64,000 nucleotides of DNA from Desulfuromonas versatilis (GCF_019704135.1 NZ_AP024355.1:2102001-2166000); one strand, 5' to 3'; positions 48,552 to 58,166 are shown, counted from the first letter of the stretch. A program made the numbers and translations. The notes: generated from the sequence alone by a model not told the origin.

Positions 48552-50300
48552 ATGCGGTTTTTTCGATGCCTGACATTGCTTTTAATGCTGGGGCTGGTTT
48601 TCCCCGGCGCCGTGCTGGCCGACCAGGCCGAAACCGACTATCAGAAGGCCCGGGGCAGCTACAGCAGCCTGCAGGACTCGGCGCGTAAAAAACTCTACCG
48701 GGAGAACTGGGTGCAGGTGATCGACGGGTTTCTGGCCGTGGCCCGCAGCCATCCCGGCCACCGGCGGGCCCCGGATGCTCTTTACCTGGCGGGCAAGGCC
48801 TGCCAGGGGCTCTACGAGATCTCGCGCAGCAGGGGCGACGCCCTTCGGGCGGTGGAGACCTACGACCGGGTCGCCGATGAGTATCCCCGCGATTCCCTCG
48901 CCGATGACGCGCTGCTGCTGGCTGGCGAGCTTCTCGAGTCCGCACTGCAGGATCCCGTTCAGGCCTATCTGCGCTACCAGAGGGCGGCCGAGCAGTTTTC
49001 CGGCGGCGACATGGCGTCGCTGGCCAAAAAGAACCGCGAGCGCCTGGCCGGCCACGCTCCTGCCAGGCCAGCTTCGCCCCCGCCCGCGGCCCCGGCCCCC
49101 GCCAAGGCCAAGGCGCAACCCGGGAGCGCAGGCCAGGTCAGCCTCAATGGGCTGCGTTTCTGGTCCAATCCCGGCTACACCCGGGTGGTGGTGGAAATGA
49201 GCGGTTCCGCCGACTATACGGCCAACTTTCTGCCGGGCGACCCGAAAAACGGCACCCCCCCGCGGATCTACGTCGATCTCCAGGGGGTCGCTTCGAGCAG
49301 CGCCATCCAGGACATGACCTCGGTCGATGACGGGCTGCTGCGCCAGATCCGGGCGGGACGGCCGGACCAGGGGACGGTGCGGATCGTGCTCGACCTGTTC
49401 AGCATCAGCGACTACAAGGTATTCCCGCTGGCCGATCCCTATCGGCTGGTGATCGACGTGGCCGGCGAGCGCGGCACCACCCTGAGCGCCAAGGAGCCCG
49501 AACTGCGCTCCCTTCCCCCGGGAGCCGGCGACGGCATTGCCGGGATTCTCGACAAAGCCCCCGACTCAAAACCCCCCAAGGTGGCCATCCCGTCCACCGA
49601 AGGAGGCCATCAGCAGCTGCGGCGCATCGTGGTCGATGCCGGGCACGGCGGCAAAGACCCCGGGGCCGTGGGGCCCTCGGGGGTGCTGGAAAAAGACGTC
49701 ACCCTGGCCATGGCCCGGTCCCTGGCGCGCAAGCTGGAAAGCGAATTCGGCTGCGAGGTGATCCTGACCCGCAACCGCGATGTCTTTCTGCCCCTGGAGG
49801 AGCGCACGGCCATCGCCAACAAGGTCGGGGCGGACCTGTTCATCTCGATTCACGCCAACGCCGCCCGCAACCGCGACGCCTACGGGGTGGAGACCTATTA
49901 CCTGAACTTTTCCAAGAACGACAAGGCCGCCGCGGTGGCCGCCCGCGAGAACGGCACCTCCCTCAAGGAGGTCGGGGATCTCGAGCTGATCCTCTTCGAC
50001 CTGATGGCCAACGCCAAGATCAACGAGTCGAGCCGGCTGGCCGCCGAAATCCAGAAGTCCCTGGTCGACCGCCTCTCCCGGCACTATTCCCACGTCAGGG
50101 ACCTCGGGGTGCGCCAGGGCCCCTTCTATGTCCTGCTCGGCGCCACCATGCCCTCGGTCCTGGTGGAGACCGCCTTCATCAGCAACCACCGGGAGGAGTC
50201 CCGGCTGACCGACAGCAAGTACCACGAGAATACCAGCGACGCCATCGTCACGGGCGTCCGCAATTACGCCACCGCTCTCAAGATGATTGCCTCCCAATGA
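48552..50300 (+). CDS. N-acetylmuramoyl-L-alanine amidase with TPR-like and AMIN domains
   Basis: Periplasmic peptidoglycan amidase for cell separation. 582 residues: signal peptide (1-24, ending V-L-A-D), a helical TPR/YbgF-like region (about 28-165), a Pro/Ala linker (about 168-192), an AMIN targeting domain (about 195-310) and a zinc amidase_3 domain (about 355-580) with V-D-A-G-H-G-G-K-D-P-G-A, I-S-I-H-A-N-A and V-E-T-A-F. The start is three bases after mutS and the end overlaps glnD. Confidence 0.92.
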   Translation: MRFFRCLTLLLMLGLVFPGAVLADQAETDYQKARGSYSSLQDSARKKLYRENWVQVIDGFLAVARSHPGHRRAPDALYLAGKACQGLYEISRSRGDALRAVETYDRVADEYPRDSLADDALLLAGELLESALQDPVQAYLRYQRAAEQFSGGDMASLAKKNRERLAGHAPARPASPPPAAPAPAKAKAQPGSAGQVSLNGLRFWSNPGYTRVVVEMSGSADYTANFLPGDPKNGTPPRIYVDLQGVASSSAIQDMTSVDDGLLRQIRAGRPDQGTVRIVLDLFSISDYKVFPLADPYRLVIDVAGERGTTLSAKEPELRSLPPGAGDGIAGILDKAPDSKPPKVAIPSTEGGHQQLRRIVVDAGHGGKDPGAVGPSGVLEKDVTLAMARSLARKLESEFGCEVILTRNRDVFLPLEERTAIANKVGADLFISIHANAARNRDAYGVETYYLNFSKNDKAAAVAARENGTSLKEVGDLELILFDLMANAKINESSRLAAEIQKSLVDRLSRHYSHVRDLGVRQGPFYVLLGATMPSVLVETAFISNHREESRLTDSKYHENTSDAIVTGVRNYATALKMIASQ

Positions 50301-53011
50301 ACCTTGACGACAAGAGACATACAGAACCCTTTTTCTCCCGTGAACTGCTGACCGACCCCGCCATGCCCTACGAGGAGCGGCGCCGGCTGCTGCTCGAGGG
50401 GGGGCGAGCCTATCTCCAGCACCACCGCGAGGCGATCCGCGAAAAGCACCGCAAGGGCGCCTCGGGCCGGCAGATCGTCGGCAGTCTCACCTCGCTGAGC
50501 GACACCCTGATCCGCAACCTCTACCGCAGCGTCTCCGCCGACATCCCCCCCGAGGGGCAGGGCGCCTGCGCCCTGATCGCCCTGGGCGGCTACGGTCGCG
50601 GCGAGCTCAACCCCTATTCGGACATCGACCTGATGTTCTACTACCCCGGCAAGGACAAGTCCTTCGCCGAACTGATCTCCGAACGCATGCTCTACCTGCT
50701 CTGGGACCTCGGGCTCGAGGTCGGCTACAGCGTGCGCACCGACCGCGACTGCCTGGAGATGGCCGAGCGGGACATAACCGCCCGCACGGCGCTGCTCGAT
50801 TCCAGGCTGCTGGTCGGCGACGAGACCCTTTACCAGGCCTATGAGAAGGCGGTGCTGGGTCCGGTCATCGGCAAGAACAGCCAGGGCTTCATCCGCGAAA
50901 AGCTCGAGGAGAACCAGCGGCGCCTGCGCAAGTACGGCTCCTCGGTCTACCTTCTCGAGCCCAACATCAAGGAGGGCGAGGGGGGGCTGCGCGACCTGCA
51001 CACCGGGCTCTGGGTATGCCAGGTCAAATTCAAGGCCCGCAAGCTGCGCGACCTGGTGATCAAGGGGGTGATGACCGAGGAGGAGGCCAAGGATTACGAA
51101 GACGCCCTCGACTATCTCTGGCGCATCCGCAACGAGCTGCATTTTCTCTCGCCGCGCAAAAACGACCAGATCTACTTTGACATGCAGGAGAAGATCGCCC
51201 GCTTCCTCGGCTTCAAGGACAACCGCAAGGCCCTGGCCGTCGAACAGTTCATGCAGGATTTCTACTCCCAGGCGCTGAAGATCGAGCATGTCGCCGCCAG
51301 CATGGTCAGCAAGGCGACGCAGCAGGACGAACCGACCTTCCGGGTGCTCGGCTACCTGACCCGGCGCACCGTGGAGGAGGGCTTCTACATCCTGCGCGGT
51401 GAGCTTCGGGCCAGCCGCAAGGACCTCTTCGTCACCGACCCGGAGCGGATCATGCGGGCTTTCGTGCTCGCCCAGCGCCACGAGGTGGCGCTTGCGGTCT
51501 CGGTGAAGGGGATGATCCGGGAGAGCCTGCACCTGATCAACGACAAGGTACGCCGCTCGCGGCTGATGACCGAGGGCTTTCTGGAGATCCTGCGCACCCC
51601 CAAGGGGATGGCCCAGGCCCTGCGCGAAATGCACCACCTGCAGGTGCTCAACCGCTTCATCCCCGAGTTCGGCCGCATCTACTGCAAGGTCCAGCACGAC
51701 GCCTACCACATCTATACGGTGGACACCCACTCGCTGTTCGCCGTGGAGGAGATCGCCAAGCTCTGGCGCGGCGAGTACCGGGAGAAGAAGCCGCTGCTGA
51801 CCCAGGTGGCCAACGATATCGAAAAGCGGGCCCTGCTGCTGCTCGCGGTGCTGTTCCACGACATCGGCAAAGGGGAGGGGAAGGACCACTCCAACAAGGG
51901 GGCCGACCTGATCCCGACCATCGCCCGGCGCCTCGGGCTCAACCGCGAGGACAGCCAGCGCCTGGAGTTTCTGGTCCGCAACCACCTGGTGATGGCCCAT
52001 ATCGCCCAGCGCCGCGACCTGCACGACGAAAAGCTGATCATCCAGTTCGCCCGCACCATGGGGATGAGCGAAAATCTCAAGATGCTCTACCTGCTCACCT
52101 TTGCCGACATCAAGGCGGTGGGCCCCGATGTCTGGACCGAGTGGAAGGGGTTCCTGCTCCAGGAGCTGTACGAGAAGGCCTACCAGGTGCTGGAGCGGGG
52201 CAATTTCCAACTCGAACAGCGCTCGGAAAAGGTCCGCAACCGCAAGCGCAAGGTGGTGGAACTGCTCGAGGAGGAGTTCGGCCTGCGCCCGGTCAAGGAA
52301 CAGGTCAAGGCGATGAGCACCCGCTACCTGCTGAGCTATCGCTCGGCCACCATCGCCGATCACCTGCGGCTGGTGTTCAGCCGCCAGGACCGCACCCTGG
52401 CCACCCGGATCGAACACGAGCCGGAAGGCAAATACACCCAGGTCACCATCACCACCCTCGACGTCCCCGGGCTGTTCGCCAAGATCGCCGGGGTGATGGC
52501 GGCCAACGGCATCAACGTGCTCGGTGCCCAGATCAACACCCTGAGCAACGGCGTGGCCCTGGACGTGCTGCAGGTCACCGGTTCGACCGGCGAGATTCTC
52601 GACAAGGCCGCCAAGTGGAAGCGGGTCGAAGAGGATCTCACGGCAGTCATCGAAGGGCGGGTGCAGGTCGAAGACCTGGTCGCCAAGCGCCATCGGCCCA
52701 GCTTTCTGGTCGAGCGTCCCAAGCCCCGCTTCCCCAACCGGGTGGAGCTGGACAACGAGGTCTCCGAAGAGTACACGGTCATCGACATCTATGCCCACGA
52801 CAAGGTGGGCCTGCTCTACAGCATCTGCCAGACCTTCAAGGAACTCGGACTGTACATCGGCGTCTCGAAGATTTCCACCAAGGTCGATCAGGCTGCCGAC
52901 ACCTTTTACGTGCAGGATATTTTCGGCCAGAAGATCCTCAAGCAGGAGCGGATGGAGGAGATTCGCTCGCAACTGCTCGCGGCCATTTCGGATGAGGAAA
53001 ACGCTGGCTGA
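50297..53011 (+). CDS. glnD: bifunctional uridylyltransferase/uridylyl-removing enzyme
   Basis: Glutamine sensor that uridylylates and de-uridylylates P-II (GlnB Tyr51, encoded at 31.2 kb). 904 residues: nucleotidyltransferase (G-G-Y-G-R-G-E-L-N-P-Y-S-D-I-D near 96), P-II-UTase linker domain, HD hydrolase domain (L-F-H-D-I-G-K near 520) and two ACT domains (about 715-790 and 825-900). ATG overlaps the amidase stop by four bases, so translation is coupled. Confidence 0.96.
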   Translation: MNLDDKRHTEPFFSRELLTDPAMPYEERRRLLLEGGRAYLQHHREAIREKHRKGASGRQIVGSLTSLSDTLIRNLYRSVSADIPPEGQGACALIALGGYGRGELNPYSDIDLMFYYPGKDKSFAELISERMLYLLWDLGLEVGYSVRTDRDCLEMAERDITARTALLDSRLLVGDETLYQAYEKAVLGPVIGKNSQGFIREKLEENQRRLRKYGSSVYLLEPNIKEGEGGLRDLHTGLWVCQVKFKARKLRDLVIKGVMTEEEAKDYEDALDYLWRIRNELHFLSPRKNDQIYFDMQEKIARFLGFKDNRKALAVEQFMQDFYSQALKIEHVAASMVSKATQQDEPTFRVLGYLTRRTVEEGFYILRGELRASRKDLFVTDPERIMRAFVLAQRHEVALAVSVKGMIRESLHLINDKVRRSRLMTEGFLEILRTPKGMAQALREMHHLQVLNRFIPEFGRIYCKVQHDAYHIYTVDTHSLFAVEEIAKLWRGEYREKKPLLTQVANDIEKRALLLLAVLFHDIGKGEGKDHSNKGADLIPTIARRLGLNREDSQRLEFLVRNHLVMAHIAQRRDLHDEKLIIQFARTMGMSENLKMLYLLTFADIKAVGPDVWTEWKGFLLQELYEKAYQVLERGNFQLEQRSEKVRNRKRKVVELLEEEFGLRPVKEQVKAMSTRYLLSYRSATIADHLRLVFSRQDRTLATRIEHEPEGKYTQVTITTLDVPGLFAKIAGVMAANGINVLGAQINTLSNGVALDVLQVTGSTGEILDKAAKWKRVEEDLTAVIEGRVQVEDLVAKRHRPSFLVERPKPRFPNRVELDNEVSEEYTVIDIYAHDKVGLLYSICQTFKELGLYIGVSKISTKVDQAADTFYVQDIFGQKILKQERMEEIRSQLLAAISDEENAG

Positions 53012-53022
53012 GACATGGGTTT

Positions 53023-53910
53023 ATGCAGAACAACCTCGACCTTTTTCTGAGCTATTTGACCGTCGAGAAAGGGCTCTCGCGCAACACCCTGGACGCCTAC
53101 GGCCGGGACCTCGGCCGCTACCTTGACTTTCTCGAGGCCCGGGGGATCGGTCGGGCGGAGGAGATCGGCCCGACCACCGTACTGCAGTTCCTTGCCCAGC
53201 TGAAACAGGCGGGGCTTTCCCCACGCAGCCGGGCCCGCGCCCTGGTCGCCCTGCGGACCTTTCACAAGTTTCTGCTGGCGGAGCGGCTGTGCCCCACCAA
53301 CCCGGCGGCGAAGGTGGCCGCTCCCAAAACCCTCAACGCCCTGCCCGGCACCCTGAGCCCCGCCGAGGTCGAGAAGCTGCTCGCGGCACCGGCGGGAGAC
53401 TCCCCCCTCGAGTTGCGCGACCGCGCCATGCTGGAGATTCTCTACGCCACCGGGCTGCGCGTGTCGGAGCTGGTCGGGCTGCGGCTCCAGGACCTGCAGT
53501 TGGATGTGGGCTACCTGTTCGCCTTCGGCAAGCGCAGCAAGCAGCGCATCGTCCCCCTGGGCGAGGCGGCCCTGGAACAACTGCGGGAATACCTGCGCTA
53601 CGGCCGGCCACCGCTGGAGAAGGGTGCAGGCAGCCAGTTCATTTTCCTGAACCGGGCGGGTAAAGGGTTGACACGGCAGGGGTTCTGGAAGATTATAAAG
53701 CGCCGCGCCCTGCAGGCGCATATTCGGAAGAACATCACCCCTCACACCCTGCGCCATTCCTTCGCCACCCATCTGCTGGAAAACGGGGCGGACCTGCGTT
53801 CGGTGCAGGCCATGCTGGGCCACGCCGACATCTCCACCACGCAGATCTATACCCACGTCACCCGGGAGCGGCTCAAACAGATCCACGGACGTCACCATCC
53901 CCGGGGATAA
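53023..53910 (+). CDS. xerD: tyrosine recombinase XerD
   Basis: Resolves chromosome dimers at dif with FtsK. 295 residues, with N-terminal core-binding domain (about 3-85) and catalytic domain: Arg in T-G-L-R-V-S-E-L, Lys in G-K-R-S-K-Q-R, H-T-L-R-H-S-F-A-T-H, G-H-A-D-I-S-T-T and the nucleophile Tyr in Q-I-Y-T-H-V. It is placed in a housekeeping operon and not beside att sites or phage genes, so Xer is favoured over an element integrase; XerC cannot be fully excluded. Confidence 0.9.
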   Translation: MQNNLDLFLSYLTVEKGLSRNTLDAYGRDLGRYLDFLEARGIGRAEEIGPTTVLQFLAQLKQAGLSPRSRARALVALRTFHKFLLAERLCPTNPAAKVAAPKTLNALPGTLSPAEVEKLLAAPAGDSPLELRDRAMLEILYATGLRVSELVGLRLQDLQLDVGYLFAFGKRSKQRIVPLGEAALEQLREYLRYGRPPLEKGAGSQFIFLNRAGKGLTRQGFWKIIKRRALQAHIRKNITPHTLRHSFATHLLENGADLRSVQAMLGHADISTTQIYTHVTRERLKQIHGRHHPRG

Positions 53911-53975
53911 CGCAGAACGGGCGTCCCCGAACGAGGCTGCCGGCGCTGCGGAACCATGGAATTGAAGAGGAGACA

Positions 53976-55190
53976 ATGAAATACCTGGTATTGCTGGGCG
54001 ACGGCATGGCCGATGAGCCCATCGAAGAACTCAAGGGGAAGACCCCTCTCGAATTTGCCCGGACCCCGCGCATGGACCAGTTGGCCGACCAGGGAGAAAT
54101 CGGCATGGTCGAAACCATCCCGCCTGGTTTTCATCCCGGCAGCGATGTGGCCAATCTCTCGGTCTTCGGCTACGACCCCGCACTCTGCTACAGCGGCCGC
54201 TCGCCCCTCGAGGCAGCCAGCATGGGGGTGGAGTTGGGGCCGGAGGACGTGGCGTTTCGCCTCAACCTGGTCTATTTGGTGGCCCATTACGGCAAGCTCT
54301 ACATGGGCGACTTCTCCGCCGGGCACATCAGCACCGCCGAGGCCCGCCAGATCATCGCCACCCTGCAGCAGGAGCTGGGCGACGAGGAGTTCCATTTCTA
54401 TCCCGGGGTTTCCTACCGGCACCTGATGGTCTGGCGCGGCGGCAAGGACAAGCTCGAATTCACCCCGCCCCACGACCTGACCGGGCAGAGCGTCGAGGGG
54501 CACATGCCCCGCGGGGAGGGCGCCGAGCGGCTGATCCAGCTGATGAACAGCGCCCAGCTGCTGCTGCATCGCCACCCGGTGAACCTGCAGCGCGAGCAGC
54601 AGGACAAGCCCACCGCCAATTCGATCTGGCTCTGGGGCCACGGCCGGCCGCCGCGCATGGAGACCCTGCAGCAGCGCTTCGGCATCAGCGGCGCGGTCAT
54701 CTCCGCCGTCGACCTGATCAAGGGGATCGGCACCTACGCCGGCCTGGATGTGATCGAGGTCCCCGGGGCCACCGGCTACATCGACACCAATTACGTCGGC
54801 AAGGCCGAATATGCCCTGGAGGCGCTGAAGAGCAGGGACTTCGTCTACCTGCACGTCGAGGCCCCCGACGAGGCGGCCCACGCCGGCAACCTGCAGGACA
54901 AGATCAGGGCCATCGAGGATTTCGACCAGAAGGTGGTCGGCACCATCCTCGACGGGATCGGCGCCCTGGGCGACTATCGGCTGCTGGTGCTGCCCGACCA
55001 CCCCACGCCCCTGGCGCGCATGACCCACACCAGCGACCCGGTCCCCTACATCCTGTACGGCTCCGGCGGCGAATTCCCTCACCAGGGGGAGGGCGGCGGC
55101 TACTGCGAGCGCTCCGCCCGGGCCGCGGGCGTCAAACTCGACCAGGGGCACCGGCTGATGGCCCGGCTGATTCGCGGCGAAAAGCCCTGA
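53976..55190 (+). CDS. apgM: archaeal-type phosphoglycerate mutase family protein (ApgM; possible homoserine kinase)
   Basis: 404-residue alkaline-phosphatase-superfamily protein. N-terminal L-L-G-D-G-M-A-D-E-P-I, D-V-A-N-L-S-V-F-G-Y-D-P with the catalytic Ser region, Y-S-G-R-S-P-L-E-A-A and C-terminal metal residues in V-E-A-P-D-E-A-A-H and L-P-D-H-P-T-P. Annotated members are cofactor-independent phosphoglycerate mutases, but a relative in Bacteroides acts as homoserine kinase. Since hom and thrC are here without thrB, that role is a real alternative. Confidence 0.85.
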   Translation: MKYLVLLGDGMADEPIEELKGKTPLEFARTPRMDQLADQGEIGMVETIPPGFHPGSDVANLSVFGYDPALCYSGRSPLEAASMGVELGPEDVAFRLNLVYLVAHYGKLYMGDFSAGHISTAEARQIIATLQQELGDEEFHFYPGVSYRHLMVWRGGKDKLEFTPPHDLTGQSVEGHMPRGEGAERLIQLMNSAQLLLHRHPVNLQREQQDKPTANSIWLWGHGRPPRMETLQQRFGISGAVISAVDLIKGIGTYAGLDVIEVPGATGYIDTNYVGKAEYALEALKSRDFVYLHVEAPDEAAHAGNLQDKIRAIEDFDQKVVGTILDGIGALGDYRLLVLPDHPTPLARMTHTSDPVPYILYGSGGEFPHQGEGGGYCERSARAAGVKLDQGHRLMARLIRGEKP

Positions 55191-55222
55191 GTCGAGCCGA
55201 CCCGGACAGATGGTAAAAAAAG

Positions 55223-55252
55223 CGAAAAGCGGGCTGCGCAGCCCGCTTTTCG
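55223..55252. terminator. bidirectional terminator between apgM and the Slp gene
   Basis: A 30-base perfect palindrome (55223-55252) with A-run before and T-run within its right arm; serves both converging genes. Confidence 0.85.
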
Positions 55253-55272
55253 TATTTCCGGCATCCAGTCCT

Positions 55273-55860
55273 TCAGCGTGCCCCGGCGGGGCGGATCCAG
55301 GTGGGCGTGTAGGGGTAGGGGGCGTAGGCCGGCGCGTAGCGGTTGCCGCGCTCCTCGGGCTCGGGGGCCTGGTAATAGGGGGCGTAGAGGTTGGCGTGGG
55401 GCTTCACCCCAAGGCGAAAGGGGGTCTCCCAGAGGTAGATCTCTCCCGGGGAGAACACCGGGTAGCGGTAATCGACGTAGCCCCCCTGGTAAAGCTCCTC
55501 GCCGTCGAGCGTCGCGGTCAGGGTCAGCAGCCGTCCCGGCTCGAACCGGGCCGGGTCGAAGGGGCCTGCGCTGCGCACCAGGAAGCGGCTGCCGGTCTCG
55601 TCGACGGCCACCGGCTCGCCCCAGGGGTCGAGGCTGAAGCGCAGCAGTTCAAGGGTTCCGGCCCCGTCGTCGGCGCGGTTTGCCAGGATCAAACCGCCCA
55701 GCAGCAGGGTCCGCCCCTGGTGGCTGGCAGGGTTTTGCCGCAACTCCGCGAAGCTCGGCTGCGAGCCTGCCGCAGCCCGCTGTTCCCTGGAGATCACGTG
55801 GCTGCATCCCGCCAGGGCCAGGGTGCCGGCCAGCAGCGCGAGTAACAACACAGGTTTCAT
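55273..55860 (-). CDS. Slp-family outer-membrane lipoprotein
   Basis: 195 residues from ATG 55860. Lipoprotein signal with lipobox L-A-L-A-G-C near residue 19, then a Slp-like beta-rich domain with Q-G-R-T-L-L-L-G-G and Y-Q-G-G-Y-V-D-Y-R-Y-P-V, and a Pro/Tyr-rich tail. The coding strand has a run of nine G residues ending two bases before the ATG, merged with the ribosome site. E. coli Slp is a starvation-induced outer-membrane lipoprotein; the role here is unknown. Confidence 0.8.
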   Translation of the reverse strand: MKPVLLLALLAGTLALAGCSHVISREQRAAAGSQPSFAELRQNPASHQGRTLLLGGLILANRADDGAGTLELLRFSLDPWGEPVAVDETGSRFLVRSAGPFDPARFEPGRLLTLTATLDGEELYQGGYVDYRYPVFSPGEIYLWETPFRLGVKPHANLYAPYYQAPEPEERGNRYAPAYAPYPYTPTWIRPAGAR

Positions 55861-56061
55861 TTCCCCCCCCCTTTCAACTGTTTCTGCGTGACACATCCAT
55901 TCTAGCAGCTTTTCCGGCATGTCCCAACTCGGGGCGGCGTCGCTTCCCCCGCCGGGCGAAGCAGCCGCGGCCGGCTGATTTGAGTTGACGCCGCGAGCCC
56001 TGTTTTGTTACTGTCAAACATTGAAAATCGCCCAGAATCAGGCTGCGGAAGGACTTTTTTC

Positions 56062-56292
56062 ATGCCCAGACTTGTCATCGACGAGGCCCGCTGCAAGGGG
56101 TGCGCCCTGTGCACCATCGCCTGCCCCAAGGGGCTCATCCGGCTGAACAGCACCATCAACAAACACGGCTTCCTGCCCGCCCATATCACCGCCAAAGACC
56201 TGGCGAAGTGCTCCTCCTGCACGCTGTGCGCCCAGATGTGCCCCGATGTCGCCATCAGCGTGTTCCGCGAGACCAAGCCCGAACAACAATAA
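56062..56292 (+). CDS. korD: 2-oxoacid:ferredoxin oxidoreductase, ferredoxin-like delta subunit
   Basis: 76 residues with two 4Fe-4S motifs, C-K-G-C-A-L-C-T-I-A-C-P and C-S-S-C-T-L-C-A-Q-M-C-P, relaying electrons from the catalytic subunits to ferredoxin. ATG 56062 follows AAGGAC. First of four genes in the order D-A-B-C. 2-Oxoglutarate is the likely substrate by gene order and TCA need; a branched-chain 2-oxoacid enzyme is possible. Confidence 0.9.
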   Translation: MPRLVIDEARCKGCALCTIACPKGLIRLNSTINKHGFLPAHITAKDLAKCSSCTLCAQMCPDVAISVFRETKPEQQ

Positions 56293-56310
56293 GTCCGGAG
56301 GGATGCAGAT

Positions 56311-57378
56311 TTGACCAAGCGCCTTTTCGTCAAAGGGAACGAGGCCGTCGCCATGGGTGCCATCGAGGCGGGCTGCCGGTACTATTTCGGATATCCGATC
56401 ACGCCCCAGAGCGATATCCCCGAATATCTTTCCCGGGAACTCCCCGGGGTGGGGGGCGATTTCATCCAGGCCGAGAGTGAAATCGCCTCCATCAATATGC
56501 TGCTCGGCGCCAGCGCCTGCGGCGCCCGGGCCATGACCTCCTCCTCCAGCCCGGGGATCTCCCTCAAGCAGGAGGGGATCTCCTACATGGCCGGCAGCGA
56601 ACTGCCCGGGGTCATCGTCAACATCTGCCGGTCCGGCCCCGGGCTCGGCGGCATCGATGCCTCCCAGGCCGATTATTTCCAGGCGGTCAAGGGGGGCGGC
56701 CACGGCGGCTACCACATCATCGTCCTCGCCCCCCATTCAGTGCAGGAGATGTACGACCTGACCATGCTCGCCTTCGATCTCTCCGACCGCTACCGGGTGC
56801 CGGCGATGATCCTCGCCGATTCGGTCATCGGCCAGATGAAGGAGGCCCTGGTGCCCCATTCCTACGCGGCCCCGGCCGATTTGCCGGCCAAGGACTGGAA
56901 GGTCACCGGCAAGGGGGGGCGCCAGGAGCAGCGCGTGGTCAAGTCACTCTATCTCGGCGACGGCGAGCTGGAAGCCCACAACTGGCGCTTGCACGCCAGG
57001 TATGCTCAGCTGAAAGCCCGGGAGGTGCGCTTCGAGGCGGCCGGAACCAGCGGCGCCGACCTGCTGGTAACCGCCTACGGCAGCACCGCCAGGATTGCCA
57101 AGACAGCCATCCGTATGGCCCGCGAAGAGGGGCTCAAGGTCGGGCTGCTGCGGCCCATCAGCCTGTTCCCTTTTCCCGCCGGAGCGTTTCTCGACGCCAC
57201 CGCCGCGACCAAAAAAGTGCTCTGCTTCGAGCTGAATGCCGGCCAGATGGTTGAGGACGTGCGGCTTTCGGTGGCCAGGGACGCCGAGGTGTTTTTCTAC
57301 GGCCGCCCCCCGGGGGCGGGCTCTCTGCCCACCCCGGAAGAGTTTCTGGAGCAGATCCGCAAACATTGCAAGGATTGA
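56311..57378 (+). CDS. korA: 2-oxoacid:ferredoxin oxidoreductase alpha subunit
   Basis: 355 residues, from a TTG start at 56311 with GGAGGG upstream. N-terminal pyrimidine-binding-type domain: G-N-E-A-V-A-M-G-A-I-E-A-G, Y-F-G-Y-P-I-T-P-Q-S and S-S-S-P-G-I-S-L-K-Q-E-G; C-terminal transketolase-like domain with E-L-N-A-G-Q-M. Pairs with korB to bind thiamine diphosphate. Confidence 0.93.
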   Translation: MTKRLFVKGNEAVAMGAIEAGCRYYFGYPITPQSDIPEYLSRELPGVGGDFIQAESEIASINMLLGASACGARAMTSSSSPGISLKQEGISYMAGSELPGVIVNICRSGPGLGGIDASQADYFQAVKGGGHGGYHIIVLAPHSVQEMYDLTMLAFDLSDRYRVPAMILADSVIGQMKEALVPHSYAAPADLPAKDWKVTGKGGRQEQRVVKSLYLGDGELEAHNWRLHARYAQLKAREVRFEAAGTSGADLLVTAYGSTARIAKTAIRMAREEGLKVGLLRPISLFPFPAGAFLDATAATKKVLCFELNAGQMVEDVRLSVARDAEVFFYGRPPGAGSLPTPEEFLEQIRKHCKD

Positions 57379-57380
57379 CC

Positions 57381-58136
57381 ATGACCCGCCCATTGCAGAA
57401 GGTTTTCGACCGGCCGGTTTCCCTCAAGGATGTGCAGACCCATTTCTGCCCGGGCTGCCAGCACGGCACCATCCATCGCCTGGTGGCCGATGCCATGGAT
57501 TCGCTCGGGGTTCAGCAGCGCACCATCGGGGTCGCCTCGGTGGGCTGCAGCGTGTTTCTCTACGGCTATTTCGACGTCGACGTGGTCGAGGCGCCCCACG
57601 GGCGGGCCCCGGCGGTGGCGACCGGGGTGAAGCGCGTGCACAAGGACAAGATCGTCTTCACCTACCAGGGCGACGGCGACCTCGCGGCGATCGGCACCAG
57701 CGAAATCATCCACGCCGCCAACCGCGGAGAAAAGCTGACGGTCATTTTCGTCAACAACACCACCTACGGAATGACCGGCGGCCAGATGGCGCCCACCACG
57801 CTCCCCGCGCAGAGGACCACCACCTCGCCCCGCGGCCGGGATGTGGCGGTGGACGGCTACCCGATCCGCATGGCGGAGGTTCTCGCCGCCCTGGAGGGGA
57901 CCGCCTATTCGGTGCGGGTCTCGGTCAACTCGCCGAAAAACATCATCCAGGCGGGCAAGGTCATCCGCCGCGCCTTCGAACTGCAGACCCAGGGGGTTGG
58001 CCTGAGCTTCGTCGAAGTGCTCTCGGCCTGCCCCACCAACTGGGGGATGGATCCGCTCAAGGCCAACGAACGGGTGGCTTCGGAGATGATCCCGTACTTC
58101 CCCCTCGGTTGTTTCAAGGACATCACCGCCGCCTGA
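57381..58136 (+). CDS. korB: 2-oxoacid:ferredoxin oxidoreductase beta subunit
   Basis: 251 residues carrying the thiamine diphosphate motif G-D-G-D-L-A-A-I-G...V-N-N-T-T-Y-G-M-T-G-G-Q and cluster cysteines in F-C-P-G-C-Q-H-G, V-G-C-S and L-S-A-C-P-T-N-W. ATG 57381 is two bases after the korA stop. Short form without extra ferredoxin domain, as expected for a four-subunit enzyme. Confidence 0.95.
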   Translation: MTRPLQKVFDRPVSLKDVQTHFCPGCQHGTIHRLVADAMDSLGVQQRTIGVASVGCSVFLYGYFDVDVVEAPHGRAPAVATGVKRVHKDKIVFTYQGDGDLAAIGTSEIIHAANRGEKLTVIFVNNTTYGMTGGQMAPTTLPAQRTTTSPRGRDVAVDGYPIRMAEVLAALEGTAYSVRVSVNSPKNIIQAGKVIRRAFELQTQGVGLSFVEVLSACPTNWGMDPLKANERVASEMIPYFPLGCFKDITAA

Positions 58137-58166
58137 GGGCGGGCTGCTGCCAGGAGTTAGCGCTTT

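Noticed and set aside
50264-52972. 902-codon minus-strand open frame opposite glnD
   Set aside because: Shadow frame; the plus strand carries all GlnD motifs.
53023-53910. Tyrosine recombinase as an integrase of a mobile element
   Set aside because: It sits in a housekeeping operon next to glnD and apgM, with Xer-type length and motifs, and no att repeats or cargo nearby.
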